Shown here piece by piece: positions 11,922 through 21,907 of a stretch of 64,000 nt of DNA. Source of the stretch: Favolaschia claudopus (taxonomy: Eukaryota > Basidiomycota > Agaricomycetes > Agaricales > Mycenaceae); NCBI GenBank assembly GCA_037176885.1, contig JAWWNJ010000059.1, positions 1,054,001 to 1,118,000 of the forward strand, read 5' to 3'. The stretch's first letter is position 1. Each line of letters opens with the position of its first letter. Below the pieces are notes generated by a model. It was not told the origin of the DNA. It worked only from the letters and a program-made list of their open reading frames with translations, and searched no databases. The position numbers and the translations under genes were made by a program.

Positions 11922-12070
11922 TAGTGTTTTCCTGGCTTGGCTTAGCCCGAAAGCCATGGCTTTGGCCTGGCTTTATCTGGCTTTGGCTCAGGAATTTTGA
12001 AGCCAGAGCCGTGGGCCAGCGAAGCCAGGGCCAAGCCAAAGCCGCTGGCTTGGGCCATGGCTTGTCACTA
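11922..12070 (+). mobile_element. GGCTTGGC-rich MITE, copy 1
   Basis: 149 bp starting TAGTGTTTTC and ending GTCACTA, built largely of alternating GGCTTGGC and GCCAAGCC words, so it can fold on itself. A second inverted copy is at 12982-13144. Confidence 0.7.
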
Positions 12071-12339
12071 AATTTTACTTTGCTTTATTTTGATGCGCCA
12101 TGTAGGTTAAATAACCTTATTATAGCCCAGAGATATGATACTTACATTATTGAAACTCACAGACCTCGGCCCTGATGCTCTCGTTGCAACTTTGCCTCGT
12201 CAACTGTCAGTATGACCTTCCTAATTTGGAAGTGGTACTGACTTTGTCATCGAGATTTGTAGTGTTTGTCGGAAAATTTGCAGAAGAGTGTTGAGAGACG
12301 ATTCTATGCAGGCAATCTTCGCCTAAAAGTGTCCTCTAT

Positions 12340-12500
12340 TCTGAATATATTCAAATAAATATGAATACGATACGGTGCTCGAACCCTTCACTGAATATGA
12401 ATACGGTTGAATATGAATATGCCAGAATATGGATACGAATACGATACGGCCATAGCGTACTCGAATATATTTGAATACGTTTGAATACCACTGCGGCGTG
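12340..12500. repeat. GAATACGATACG-type repeat block 1
   Basis: AT-rich block of tandem-like degenerate words GAATATGAATACGATACG, bounded by ATATATTCAAAT-type sequence. A related block in similar form is at 12815-12980. Confidence 0.6.
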
Positions 12501-12814
12501 ATTTGGCCCCTCGGCAGTGCCTCCCGGCCGAGATTTTCGGTGTACGTAATCATCGGTCTATATCAGCCCTGAATACGACAATCAGCCTCCCGTGGTCTTC
12601 CGAGGCATTCGGCATAGATCCGACCAGTCTCTCGGGCATCTCAGATAACATTGCATACCGGCATCCTTGGTCTCCGAGCCGTCCCGTGTTGAAATTTGAC
12701 TTTTTATACAGTGCAGGTCATTCAGAACATTGAATGGACGGGATATGAATGATAATCAAGCATATTGAACGCCATTTGACTTGGTTAATGTGCCTGCTAT
12801 AGTAAGTTTCAGGT

Positions 12815-12980
12815 GAGAGAATATATTCAAATATATTCATAATATATTTATATTCAGCCGCTATGAATATGAATACGATACACTACAAATACGATACGCC
12901 GCTGGCGTATTTAGGATTTCAGAATATGTTTGAATATGAATACGATACGGAAAATTCGTATCGTATCGTATTTATGGCCA
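12815..12980. repeat. GAATACGATACG-type repeat block 2
   Basis: Second block of the same degenerate word set, containing GAATATGAATACGATAC twice and an ATTCGTATCGTATCG run, directly abutting MITE copy 2. The spacer between the blocks (12501-12814) has no recognisable gene. Confidence 0.6.
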
Positions 12981-12981
12981 G

Positions 12982-13144
12982 CACTAGTCCAAAGCCATGG
13001 CTTACCTGGCTTGGCTTGGCCCGGAAAATTTCAAGCCAGGAGCCAGAGTCAGACGAAGCCAGAGAAATGGCTTGGCCTGGCTTGCTCAAGCCATGGCTTG
13101 GCTTGGCTGGCTTCTGGCTCTGAGCCAGGGCCGGCAAAACACTA
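12982..13144 (-). mobile_element. GGCTTGGC-rich MITE, copy 2 (inverted)
   Basis: 163 bp, reverse orientation to copy 1: starts CACTAGTCC and ends GGCAAAACACTA. The shared TAGTGTTTT end identifies the same family; internal spacing differs by small indels. Confidence 0.7.
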
Positions 13145-13255
13145 TCCACAGAGCGAAATTGCAACTTTTGTTTTTTCAACCTTCGAGATTTGGCGGGTGG
13201 CTGTGCAAACGTAATGCTTATCTAAGGGTGTCGCATCGGGGTGACGTCTATCTTA

Positions 13256-14480
13256 CTCTGAGTTAGAACATCGAAGGGACGTCCAAGGAGTACGTCGTAG
13301 GCGGAGTTGCGAACAATATGGACTTGAAGGTAGAGTGTGATATCGCCAATACGGAACGGGACGTTTCGAGCGAGACCAAGTGAAGCACTGATGCCGCCAT
13401 TTGCAGATTGCATTTGCAGGATAATTCGTGGGTCATAAGCAAGCGCAAGTTCATGACAAACGGACTCGGACATTGCAATAATCTGAGAGCCGCCATCAAC
13501 GATGCATTCAACTTGTTGTTGATTGTCGATAATAGGAAGAATCGAACGAATCGCGGAGGATTCCATGGAAACAACAAGGTCGTCAGGTAAGTTTCCTGAG
13601 TCGTAGTAGACGGCGAGGGGATCGGGAACAACAGTACCACCAGAAGGTAAGTGCGCTTGAGACGAATTGATATACGCGGCGGGAAGGGAGTCTAGTAGAG
13701 CCGTGTAGCGAGCGTCTTTGGCACGTTGCTCATCGACAGAGTCGTGGGCAGGGTATACATCGTTTGGAAAGGGGAGGGGAGCGTCAACAGCTTGCATATA
13801 CTGCGGTATGGGTGCGGTAGATTCCTTATTTTCTTTCGGTGGGGCACGGGGCGACGTGGTAACCTCACGCATTTGTGAACGGATTTCGGGTGGGTGAGTG
13901 TGATAGGAACCTCCATGGACGATTCAAAGACGGCGGCGGCATCTTTCTCATTGTAAATCGGCACAGTCGTTCGGTAAGCAGGGCCACCCTTGTTTTGAGG
14001 CGGCGGAAGACCAAAATTGCGGTCCTTCGGCGGGGCGTATGCAGCGTCGCGAGCGTTCGCAAAAGGGTGCAGTGGCGGAGGGTTAGCAACTGGAGGCGAA
14101 GCAACAGCGGGTTGCGGTGCGGGAGCTTGCGGAACCGGCGCGGGAGCAGGAGCTGGCGGAGGGATCGTTCGATCGGGCTCCTCATCTGAGTTCTTAGCCT
14201 CAAGTGCGCGCTTGGCTTGAGCGCGGGTTCGCAAGGCATTAATCTCATGTTGAAGCGTAAGAATACGCTCTTCATCAGGGAGAGTATATGTGCGAGGCGT
14301 AGAAGAAGCAGCGGCCGACAAATGATCAACAGCAACTTCCACCAACAATTGAGCGGCAGCGAGTTGGCCAGGGTTTTGCTCGTGCCATTTCTCAATACGT
14401 TCGCGGAGATTTTTGCCATTTATAGCACGCGGAACGAAGGCGCCGCTAGGAAGAACCACACGACCATCTGAGTTGCGGGC
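13256..14480 (-). pseudogene. Gypsy gag C-terminal region and retropepsin
   Basis: After the zinc knuckle the frame shifts (near 14480) into a Pro/Ala-rich spacer, shifts again near 13875, and then encodes an aspartic protease: IVDGGSQIIAM around the catalytic Asp, followed by a VLLGRPFDVL terminal motif. The usual D-S/T-G is DGG here, a variation I cannot rank as active or inactive. The protease end is cut by the 11290-13253 insertion at TQS/IIRN. Retropepsins process the Gag-Pol polyprotein. Confidence 0.8.
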
Positions 14481-15348
14481 GGCATTTGCCAGCGCGGATG
14501 TCATCGAGCACATGTTGACAACCACTGATGAAGTGGTCGGTGCCACTGCAGTATCCACAACCATCCGGGCGCTGCCGTTGGTTATTTCCACTGGAGCCGT
14601 CAGACGACTGGGATTTCTGAGCAAGAACCTCAATGAGTTTTGCCATAGAACCAACGAGGGCGGCAATACCGGGGTCGGGTTTAATTTCAACGACGGGAGG
14701 CGATAATGACGGCACGGAAGCTGATGGACCCGAATCAAAAACCAAAGCCCCACCCGATCCAGCGAGTGCGAACTCGGCTGCCTCATAGAGGTCAGATAGG
14801 GCGTACGGATCGGCGGGATGAACATCAGGCTTCTTGATTTGAAGTCGACGGCGGACTTCGGTGGCGAAAGAAGCAGGACACATAGCGCGGAGGAATGAAC
14901 GGCTTTGTTCAGCCTCAGAAAGCCGATGTTTTGATATGAGGTAGGTTGTGATACGAGGAAATTGACGGTAGAATGTCTTCAAATCGTCGAGGTTGAGCAG
15001 GCCGACACGAGAATACTGGCCGATAAGAGAATCCAAGTCGGAAATCTCAAAACGGCGGTCCTCATCGTTGCCAGCGTAAAGCTTCAAGACGGCAGCTTTG
15101 AACGTGTCATACAACTGGTTGACATCGCCAAAAGAAGGGAGCGCTTCCCAAATCTCTTGATCTTCAACGGAGAGGAAACGAGTTGCGTGCTTCTTCTTTT
15201 GGGTAGAATCGGTAACACCTGCTCGCTCGAATAGAAATTCGAGGTCCCCAAAGTAGCGACGAAGCTCGTGGGGCTTCTTTGAGTCGAATTGGGGTGCATT
15301 ACGATCGCCACGAGCGGGCATGGGGGTAGGACGGGCTTGGTCAGCCAT
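14446..15348 (-). CDS. Gypsy Gag (capsid and zinc knuckle)
   Basis: Chosen start ATG at 15346-15348 (MADQARPTP), about 260 bp inside the 5' LTR. The protein has the capsid-like helical region typical of retrotransposon Gag (HELRRYFGDLEFLFERAG) and ends with one CX2CX4HX4C zinc knuckle (CGYCSGTDHFISGC). It packages the element RNA. The frame leaves coding register just after the knuckle, so the annotated end is a readthrough end rather than a natural stop. Confidence 0.85.
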   Translation of the reverse strand: MADQARPTPMPARGDRNAPQFDSKKPHELRRYFGDLEFLFERAGVTDSTQKKKHATRFLSVEDQEIWEALPSFGDVNQLYDTFKAAVLKLYAGNDEDRRFEISDLDSLIGQYSRVGLLNLDDLKTFYRQFPRITTYLISKHRLSEAEQSRSFLRAMCPASFATEVRRRLQIKKPDVHPADPYALSDLYEAAEFALAGSGGALVFDSGPSASVPSLSPPVVEIKPDPGIAALVGSMAKLIEVLAQKSQSSDGSSGNNQRQRPDGCGYCSGTDHFISGCQHVLDDIRAGKCRPQLRWSCGSS

Positions 15349-15589
15349 GTCGAGGTCGATTGGAGTGGGAGGGTTATTGAAAAGCCAAGCTAAAGTTGGC
15401 GACGATGGCGAGTGCGGGGAGAGATTGTTGTGATGTGCGAGGCGATCGGGAACGATTTGAAACAAATCGTCAAACGGAGTGGTATCGAGAAGATCGGAAG
15501 GATTTTGTTGTATGTCAAGAAACTGGAGGCGGAGAGTGCGGCGCTCGGTGCGGCGCAAGTTGTGAGAGGAACTGGATGCAATTTTGAAA

Positions 15590-15607
15590 CCCTCGCGGTG
15601 GGCTCCA
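15590..15607 (-). other. candidate primer-binding site of the Gypsy element
   Basis: Read on the minus strand, TGGAGCCCACCGCGAGGG lies three bases inside the 5' LTR. A PBS begins with TGG, the complement of a tRNA 3'-CCA, as here. I cannot name the priming tRNA from the sequence alone. Confidence 0.55.
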
Positions 15608-15610
15608 AAA

Positions 15611-16287
15611 TGACACGCCTGTCGACGTCCTGAACTCGAAAGCTCCAAGGAGAAGACAAGAACGAATAATATGAGTGCTTCAAAATCAATCCAGTGCCGT
15701 GCTGACAACTGGGACCGAGCGCGAGCAAACGAGATGAAAACTAAAGCTAGACAGCTGTGGGGGCGTAGGCGGAGACGAGAGCGAAGGCGTAGACGTAGGC
15801 GATGGGCGAGAACGTAGACGGAGACGTGGGCGGCGACGGAACGAGACGGAAACTAATACTTTGGACTTCAGATGGTGGGATCAAAAGCTTCGTATTCGTA
15901 CTTTGGGTACAGAATAAATATCAGAGAACATGTGAAAAGCAGTAGATAGATGAATAATACGAGTCCATGTGGAATAAGCAGCCAAGATGGGAGAGAAAGA
16001 GTCGTTTTGAGGAGTCCAAGAGGTCGACTGTGTGGTGATCTCCAGGAACAGGCAGTGCAGAAAGATGAGATAAGGTTGAGCCAATAGAGAGAGAGGGAAA
16101 GGGCCGAAGACCCGAGTGAGACTCGCGTCAACGGGGCGGAACCGTGCGGTCGATGGTGGTGGTAGCGATGAAAGGTGCGGAGCGGCGTGCGGGTCGGTGA
16201 TCCGTGATGAGTCGGAGGTTGTTGGCAAACAACTGATCCGTTCTCTCTTTGTCTTTCTACACGCGTAGCGCGCGAGCGTGCGCGTCA
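15611..16287 (-). repeat. Gypsy 5' LTR
   Basis: 677 bp, matching 6443-7119 except for three transitions. It carries the minus-strand start of transcription for the element; no clear TATA box was identified. Confidence 0.95.
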
Positions 16288-16899
16288 ATATCACGACACT
16301 CCGACCAAACCTACGCTCAATCCCACTCGACGGGTCTTGAATCGTCAAGGGTGGTGGGTTGGGTGTGCAGCCCGTCACCAGTGTTTCCCCAGACGGCAAG
16401 GAGTTCACATTCCAAGTAGGGCTTGAAACTGTCTGTTCCCTCCGTCGGCCGTTGTAAAGACGGCCGTCAGACGCGACGACAAGTGTTGAACCGTCCGGCC
16501 GGCCCATACGCATTTCTAAAGATATTCATTTACAAAGCCAAGGAGGGATGCGGCGCGGATGAAGTACGCGAGGCTTACTGTATGCTTGTTCGCTCTAAAT
16601 CCTGGCAACATCCACCTAACCCCCCAGAATATTGGGCCCCCCATCCCAGGAATTTTTCACGGTGCTCTGTGGTCATCGGTAAAGATGGGGTGCGTTATCG
16701 AAGTCCCCCGTTTGTGAAGTCGATAAAAGGGCCCACCAGCAGCCGCACACAGCACTCGGTGTTTCCCAGTAAGGTACGAGCATGTCGGCTTAGCAGAGAT
16801 GACTCGTTGACACAGGGTCTTGAGGAGAACAGTGGAAGAGAAAAGACAGACTCGAGTGCCTGCTAATGTTCATCCGGAATTTCGCTGGTGAGCATGGAG

Positions 16900-17420
16900 A
16901 TCATCCATATATGGTATGCATTGAGCAGTGGTAAAAAGTAAGTAGTTTGTCAGGAATGCAATGCGGGTGGCTGTCGAAATAACCTCAATTTAATGGGAGG
17001 TTCAACAAACAGAATTAATGAAAGAGAGGCACAGATCAATGGTGCATTCAGCAAGTTAATGCGAGTTGGATCAGCAAGTCGCTTGAACAGTTGGGGTTGC
17101 ATCAGCACCCATACTTGAGTTGAAACAGCAACCAAGAAGTTGAGTTGGGTCAAGAAACAAATAGGGCCGGAAATGCATAGAGAGGTCAAGAAGTTTGCTA
17201 GGGTTGAATCAGCTCAGAAGGGAGCTCGATCAGGAAGTCAAAACACGAGTTAAGTCAAGAAACAAACGTTGGAGTCGAGTCAGCATCTCAGTGCGGGGCG
17301 GTCAGCAAATCGAGTGAGCGAAGTCAGCATCGGGATTTCGGGGTTACATCAACAAATCGGCTGGGCTGGGTCAAGAACCCAAAACTAGGGTTACAGCTGT
17401 TTTACGGTTTTTGTCCGGTT
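16900..17420. repeat. degenerate GAGTTGAATCAGCA-type repeat field (right arm)
   Basis: Words such as GGGTTGAATCAGC, GAGTTGAAACAGCA, GAGTCAGCATC and GGTCAGCAAATC recur at irregular 20-30 bp spacing, the reverse complement of the words at 5890-6442. An open frame at 16423-16866 just upstream (147 codons, plus) resembles nothing I know. 16288-16899 otherwise shows no gene. Confidence 0.6.
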
Positions 17421-17981
17421 TTTGATCGAGTGGGGTATCCCGAAATTTGTTTACCTTTGATTGTCTCAGCGTCTTTAACCGAAGCGTCATTTGTCTCCAC
17501 CGCGGTGGTGTGACTCCACAACCAAACCTCTTATATTCGAGTGAACTGCGCGTAGAATAGCAAAGAATGTTTTTCCCCTCCCTCTATGTCTAAAGAAAAT
17601 TTTAACTCTGCCTCCGCAACTGCTAGATCTTTCTGAGCCTCCCAAGAGCCTTCCCATGCTCGCCCTGAAAGCTCACTTGTCTCTTTCTTTTCTCTTTCTT
17701 TTTCTTTCTTTTTCCGCCTTTTTGCGTTCTTTTCCCCTTTTGGATACCCAGTGGTATGGTCGGAAAACCGCGGCAGTTCAACCGCTCCACCGCAGCCCCA
17801 CTGCATTTACTGGTGGAGCAAAATAGCCCAATTTGAGGTCAGAGTGGAGCCATACGGCGACTCGGAGGCACACAGGTATAAACAAGAAACGAAATGCCCC
17901 ACTCCATCAGAAACCGGACAAAGACCGTAAAACAGCTGTACATCAGCATACTTTGCTTCTGGCTTCGGTGCGTACTCGCAG

Positions 17982-18493
17982 TTACCAAAAGTAACCGAAT
18001 TCGGGGTTTTTCTCACGAAATTACGATGGTCAAAGAACTTTGAGCGATGAAGGGTTCATTTACAGGTTGTTTGCTACAACTTTCATGATATAAACTTGGG
18101 CTAAGCTGTCACACAGTGGGTGAATAAATTAATCTTCGAAATACCATTAATTTGGCCGTGTTTTCCTTTTTTGGAACACAGTCACCAGGATTCCAGGTGG
18201 GTGAGTACCTCAAAGATAGGTCTACTATCTCATAACTCTGTACCTCAGAACTCAAAGTTTGCTGGGCTATCCTCATCCTTCAATGAGGGTACTAAAACAG
18301 AGCAAGAAAGTGTTCATTTGATACATAAATAAACAAACATAGAAAATCAGCACAGGGAAAGCCCAATAACTTCGGCGCGTGTTATGTGCAATAACATATG
18401 ACCATCCCCCCTCTCGCCCACCAGTTGAACCAACTGCTAACTGTATTAGCTGGTCGCAAGCAAGGCATTTCTAAATTCGGTTACTTTTGGTAA
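17982..18493. mobile_element. possible 0.5-kb inverted-repeat element
   Basis: TTACCAAAAGTAACCGAATT near 17982-18001 is found inverted near 18474-18493 (about 20 bp, essentially perfect). The interior has no coding motif. No clear target duplication was found, so identity as a MITE is only inferred. Confidence 0.45.
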
Positions 18494-19384
18494 TGCCGAG
18501 TAGTGATTGACCAATTTTAAGTGGAGGGAAGGGTCGATAGAGGTCCCGAGAGTGTACTCGTACCTCCCGGTTGGTCACCACTATGCACATGGCAATTCGG
18601 TGCTTGGTTTTTTGGCGTTTCTTTGCAGAGTCTTCGTGCGGGCCAATACTTATTGCGAGCTCTGCACTCAAAATTATTTTTCACTCCATCTTGAACCTCC
18701 ATACACCTCCCACAATCATTTTTTAGGTGTGTTACTCCCTATAATAAGGCGTAATAACCCAAACTGTGTCCGGAGCCGCATGCACAACTGGAGCAAACAT
18801 CAATGATCACTGTGACCCATGTGTCACACCATCCCCGCCGCGGAAATCGAACCGCGACCAATAGAGCTTATTAGCAACCGGTGAAAAACGAAATTTTACG
18901 CACAAGAACGTCATCCAAAAACCACAAGTGGAGCAGCACTTTTTCACCGTTCCAAGAAAGGAAACAACGTGCCGATTCGTGCCGCATCGCTTGAGTTGCC
19001 TTTCTGAGCGACTTCTATCAGCGTACACGCTCACTACTCTACTCGCCGTCCTGCGAGCCTCTTGGAACGACGAGCAACAAGCTCTACCTTTCGCGGAAGC
19101 GTCCTACTTCGTCATGATCGCCACTCTGGAGCGGGGAACGGCCATGCGCCTGACCGCATCTCTCGATGACGTCTTCGAGGTTTTGCATGTTTGGAGCCTC
19201 CGTTTTTCACTGATCTCGCTTATTTTTTCATGTATATTTTGAAAAGCACCGGCTGCTAATAAGCTTCAATCCGCTTACCGTACGTCACCGAAAAGCAATA
19301 AGCTGTGCAAGACGGCTTTTTGATGGTGTCACTGCCCTTGACGTGCGCACGTCAATGCTCCGAGTGATACGATGTTCTTCCGAG

Positions 19385-19434
19385 TGATCCATCCTGATCC
19401 ATCCTGATCCCTACTGATCCAGACTGATTGCAGC
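19385..19434 (+). repeat. 10-bp tandem repeat (TGATCCATCC)x5
   Basis: Five units start with TGATCC or TGATTG at 19385, 19395, 19405, 19415 and 19425; the first two are identical and later units diverge in the last four bases. Confidence 0.85.
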
Positions 19435-20201
19435 GTGATGATGCACCCTTTTCAACTGATGGTGCACCCGTCCTTGACCCTGCCCGAGGCTGCTTAACGG
19501 AAGGGAAAATACAGTTCTCTATTTCATACACGGTACAGAGGGGCAGGTTCTAGCGCCATTAGTTTACTACCGGACTTCAGACCCACATATCCCTTCTACC
19601 AGAGAAGAACTCGACGCTACGTCAGAGCCCGCAGGGATTCACGCCTGAGAACCGTGGTCGTTGGGCTTGTTGACAGCGGAGGAATTGACGGTGAAGAGGA
19701 CATTGAGCAGGGAGAAGGAGAGAGAAGATGGGGAGGGGAGAGGAAGAGAATGGTGAGTCACCCGTCGTCACAAACGAACCAACATCAAAGTTGAAACATC
19801 ATATGATGATCGGACCACGTGCGTGTGGACTTCGTATTTTTTCGTTTTTTCGCTTTGGCTTTGGTTGCACAAATTCTCGGGACGGTCCTGCGACACTATA
19901 AAACTTAAACAGCTTCCTTGACCCGTACTTACACTCTTCTATGTATCAATGGCTTGGCGGGATATCTTGCAACCTGATATTTTTTCTTGCCATCATCTTG
20001 GCTCATCTTCAACTCATCTTGCTCCGTCTCAAATTGGTGTTTCAAATCGCAGAATTCATGCATTTCAAGGACTTGCAACCGGCACCGAAAAGTGTGACGT
20101 AACGGTCACACACTCCCTAGGTGAGCAATGAAGTTAATATGAAAAAGGAACGAAGTTCCTTTTAAGAGTTGAAAAAGGGAGCGAAAAAGGAAGTTCTGTG
20201 C

Positions 20202-20423
20202 AGGGTGTTCACAGTAGCCTTTTTCGTGTCCCTTTTTCGGCCCACTTTCTCTACTATTATGGCCAAAACTGTACAGTTGACTTCGTTCTTTTTGGCAATA
20301 CACCCTTTTAACCCTCTGAATGAAAAAGGGGAAAAAATCGCGGAGAAAAACGAAGAGAAACCAAAGAGCCACGAAAAAAAGGAAAGAAAAAGGGAGGAAA
20401 AATGGATCACTGTGAACGACCCT
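20202..20423. mobile_element. 222-bp MITE
   Basis: Terminal inverted repeats AGGGTGTTCACAGT (left) and ACTGTGAACGACCCT (right) differ by one extra base. The interior is purine-rich on one side and pyrimidine-rich on the other (AAAAAGGGA / TCCCTTTTT words). No coding sequence. Confidence 0.65.
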
Positions 20424-20670
20424 ATTAAAGTAATGTCAATTGGCTTCTCACAGAGCAGAAGGGAGCCCTCCGCGTGACATTTGTGACCCAAACCTCACTA
20501 TCTTTTTCCTTGCCTCGTCGCTAGTCGAATTCCTGATTTGAAAGGGGCAGACACATTGTTACATGCTCTAGTAGACACTAGAAAAAACTCGATTTTCTTT
20601 GCTGTCATACAGAAAATGCGGAAATGGAAAGTGGCTATCCAAGGAACCCTACTACACTGTAAGAGAGACT

Positions 20671-21489
20671 CTACAAGATAATACATCCCCGGTTCTTCGA
20701 TGCGACTCCTGGTTTTGAATTTCTGGTTTGTCGTAGTGCTCGGACGAGGTTAGCGAAGACCCGCTCGACGTTTTGAGTCGTTTTCGCGGAAGTCTCCATA
20801 AAATCACAACCAAACTGCTGCGCAAGCGCGGCGCCTTCCTCTTTCGATACCTCGCGCTCGGAGAGTTTGTCGGCTTTATTCCCGGCCAGCATAAGGATGG
20901 GGTTTCCCGTTTTTACCCGTCTCGCTGCTTCGCGGAAAAGCTCGAGGCGGTCGAAGCTTGACCGCGATGCGATTGAATAGACTAGGATGAACCCCTGGCC
21001 CTCTCTGATCGCGGATGTTTGAGCTAGGGTATCATAGAGCGAATATAAAAATCACTGACCGCACCCATTGATCCCGCAAAGCCCCATACTCCTCTATGGA
21101 AAGCCTCATTAAATTTCATTGAATTGACACTGAAGTGGAAATAGGTGGTACCCTGACCGGCAGTATCAATGACTTCCACAAAACACATGCTATTGTCGAG
21201 AACAAACTGCTTGCGGTATGCGTCTTCTATCGTTGGATCGTAAGTCTGCAGCAGTGCTCTTTGAGTGGCAAGCATTCCGATAATGAAAATACAATACTTC
21301 TGCAATATCAAATCAGCGAATGCACCCAGCGAAAGATAACCGGGAACTGACCGACGAAACAGTTAAGTGTAAACTGAAGGGATTGCGAGTCAGACGACAT
21401 GGATCCGGGAGATTTGTGCTGACCTGAACAGCTAACGCGGTTTTACCGACACCACCATCACCAAGGACGGCGATTGTTCATTGATCCAT
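20671..21489 (-). pseudogene. Ras-like small GTPase with premature stop at codon 4 and a 2-nt micro-exon
   Basis: Predicted exons (minus): 21489-21424, 21373-21352, 21299-21298, 21245-21152, 21093-21060 and 21004-20671. The protein shows every Ras motif: P-loop GDGGVGKTAL, effector YDPTIEDAYRKQ, switch II DTAGQEEY, NKAD, ETSAK, and a CAAX-type CIIL end for membrane lipidation. Ras proteins are GTP-driven switches at the plasma membrane. Splicing restores FVETYDP only if two nucleotides (AA) between two 52-nt introns are kept. The fourth codon, expected TGG (Trp) before TIAVLG in this subfamily, is TGA. With no in-frame ATG downstream before the P-loop, this allele should not make the full protein. 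All other codons are open. Confidence 0.88.
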
Positions 21490-21705
21490 TTTTTACTTGA
21501 TGTCTCGCTGATGGACCGAAACAGTAGTTATAAGAGACGGAAGGTTCAAGGTAGTCAATTTGGAGAGAGGTGGGAGGCAGGAATAGGCAGGAATCAAGGG
21601 TCGTCCTGACGTTTGCTGACAGGGTAACGTCTTGATAAGTAATTGACTTGTGATTGTCATCCAATGGGCCACGCTGGTTAGCATACAGAGGCATCACTGA
21701 CCCTT

Positions 21706-21772
21706 GTCTCGTACATACACATCATGACAGGGCTCCCAAATTGGGATGCCATGAGGGTCGTGTGTACGAGAC
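21706..21772. repeat. 67-bp foldback
   Basis: GTCTCGTACA at the left pairs with TGTACGAGAC at the right; the centre (GCTCCCAAATTGGGATGCC) is itself nearly palindromic. It lies about 220 bp upstream of the Ras-like start. It could be a tiny foldback element; no function is evident. Confidence 0.6.
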
Positions 21773-21811
21773 CTGACCCACTATCAACGGCGCGGTTCTG
21801 GTGTGTGTTGG

Positions 21812-21907
21812 ATCAAATTCCCTTAAAAGGGAGTAACCGAAAAGAGTTACTCCCTCTTTTGGAAGTAACCAGAAGGGGTTGGGAGTAAACGGAAAAGGAA
21901 ATTTGAT
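21812..21907. mobile_element. 96-bp foldback element
   Basis: Ends ATCAAATTCCCTT and AAAGGAAATTTGAT are near inverted copies; the interior holds GGGAGTAAC paired with GTTACTCCC. Looks like a miniature foldback transposon or a strong hairpin. Confidence 0.55.

Larger units (their letters stand above)
11290..13253. mobile_element. 1.96-kb TA-flanked element with nested MITEs, inside Gypsy pol
   Basis: The terminal inverted repeat AGATAGACGTCACCCCGAT is perfect at both ends and continues imperfectly to about 40 bp; TA flanks each side (11288-11289 and 13254-13255). Removing the element and one TA reconnects the Gypsy protease frame with its downstream coding sequence. No transposase is recognisable inside, so it is non-autonomous. 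It contains two GGCTTGGC-rich MITEs and two GAATACGATACG-rich blocks. An ORF at 11467-11766 is unrecognised. Confidence 0.85.
6443..16287 (-). mobile_element. near-complete Ty3/Gypsy LTR retrotransposon with nested insertions
   Basis: Two 677-bp LTRs (6443-7119 and 15611-16287) in direct orientation begin TGACACG and end CGCGTCA on the plus strand. ATAT lies immediately outside both ends (6439-6442 and 16288-16291), a 4-bp target duplication. Minus-strand order is gag, protease, RT, RNase H, integrase. I count three transitions between the LTRs, so insertion was recent, yet gag-pol contains several single-base frameshifts. Two TA-flanked elements (7543-7787 and 11290-13253) were inserted later. 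Confidence 0.95.
17421..20670. other. gene-poor interval
   Basis: No recognisable gene. Several open frames exist on both strands (for example 17531-17806 minus, 18928-19242 plus) but none shows a known motif or convincing exon structure. 17640-17720 is a pyrimidine-rich tract (TTTCTTTCTCTTTC-like). The interval contains an inverted-repeat pair, a 10-bp tandem repeat and a small MITE, listed separately. Confidence 0.6.

Noticed and set aside
15881..16513. Long minus-strand ORF (210 codons) across the Gypsy LTR
   Set aside because: It is repeated in the other LTR copy in part, has no known motif, and is best explained as chance openness of the LTR sequence.
16423..16866. 147-codon plus-strand ORF
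   Set aside because: No motif, no supporting exon structure; kept only as a mention in the region note.
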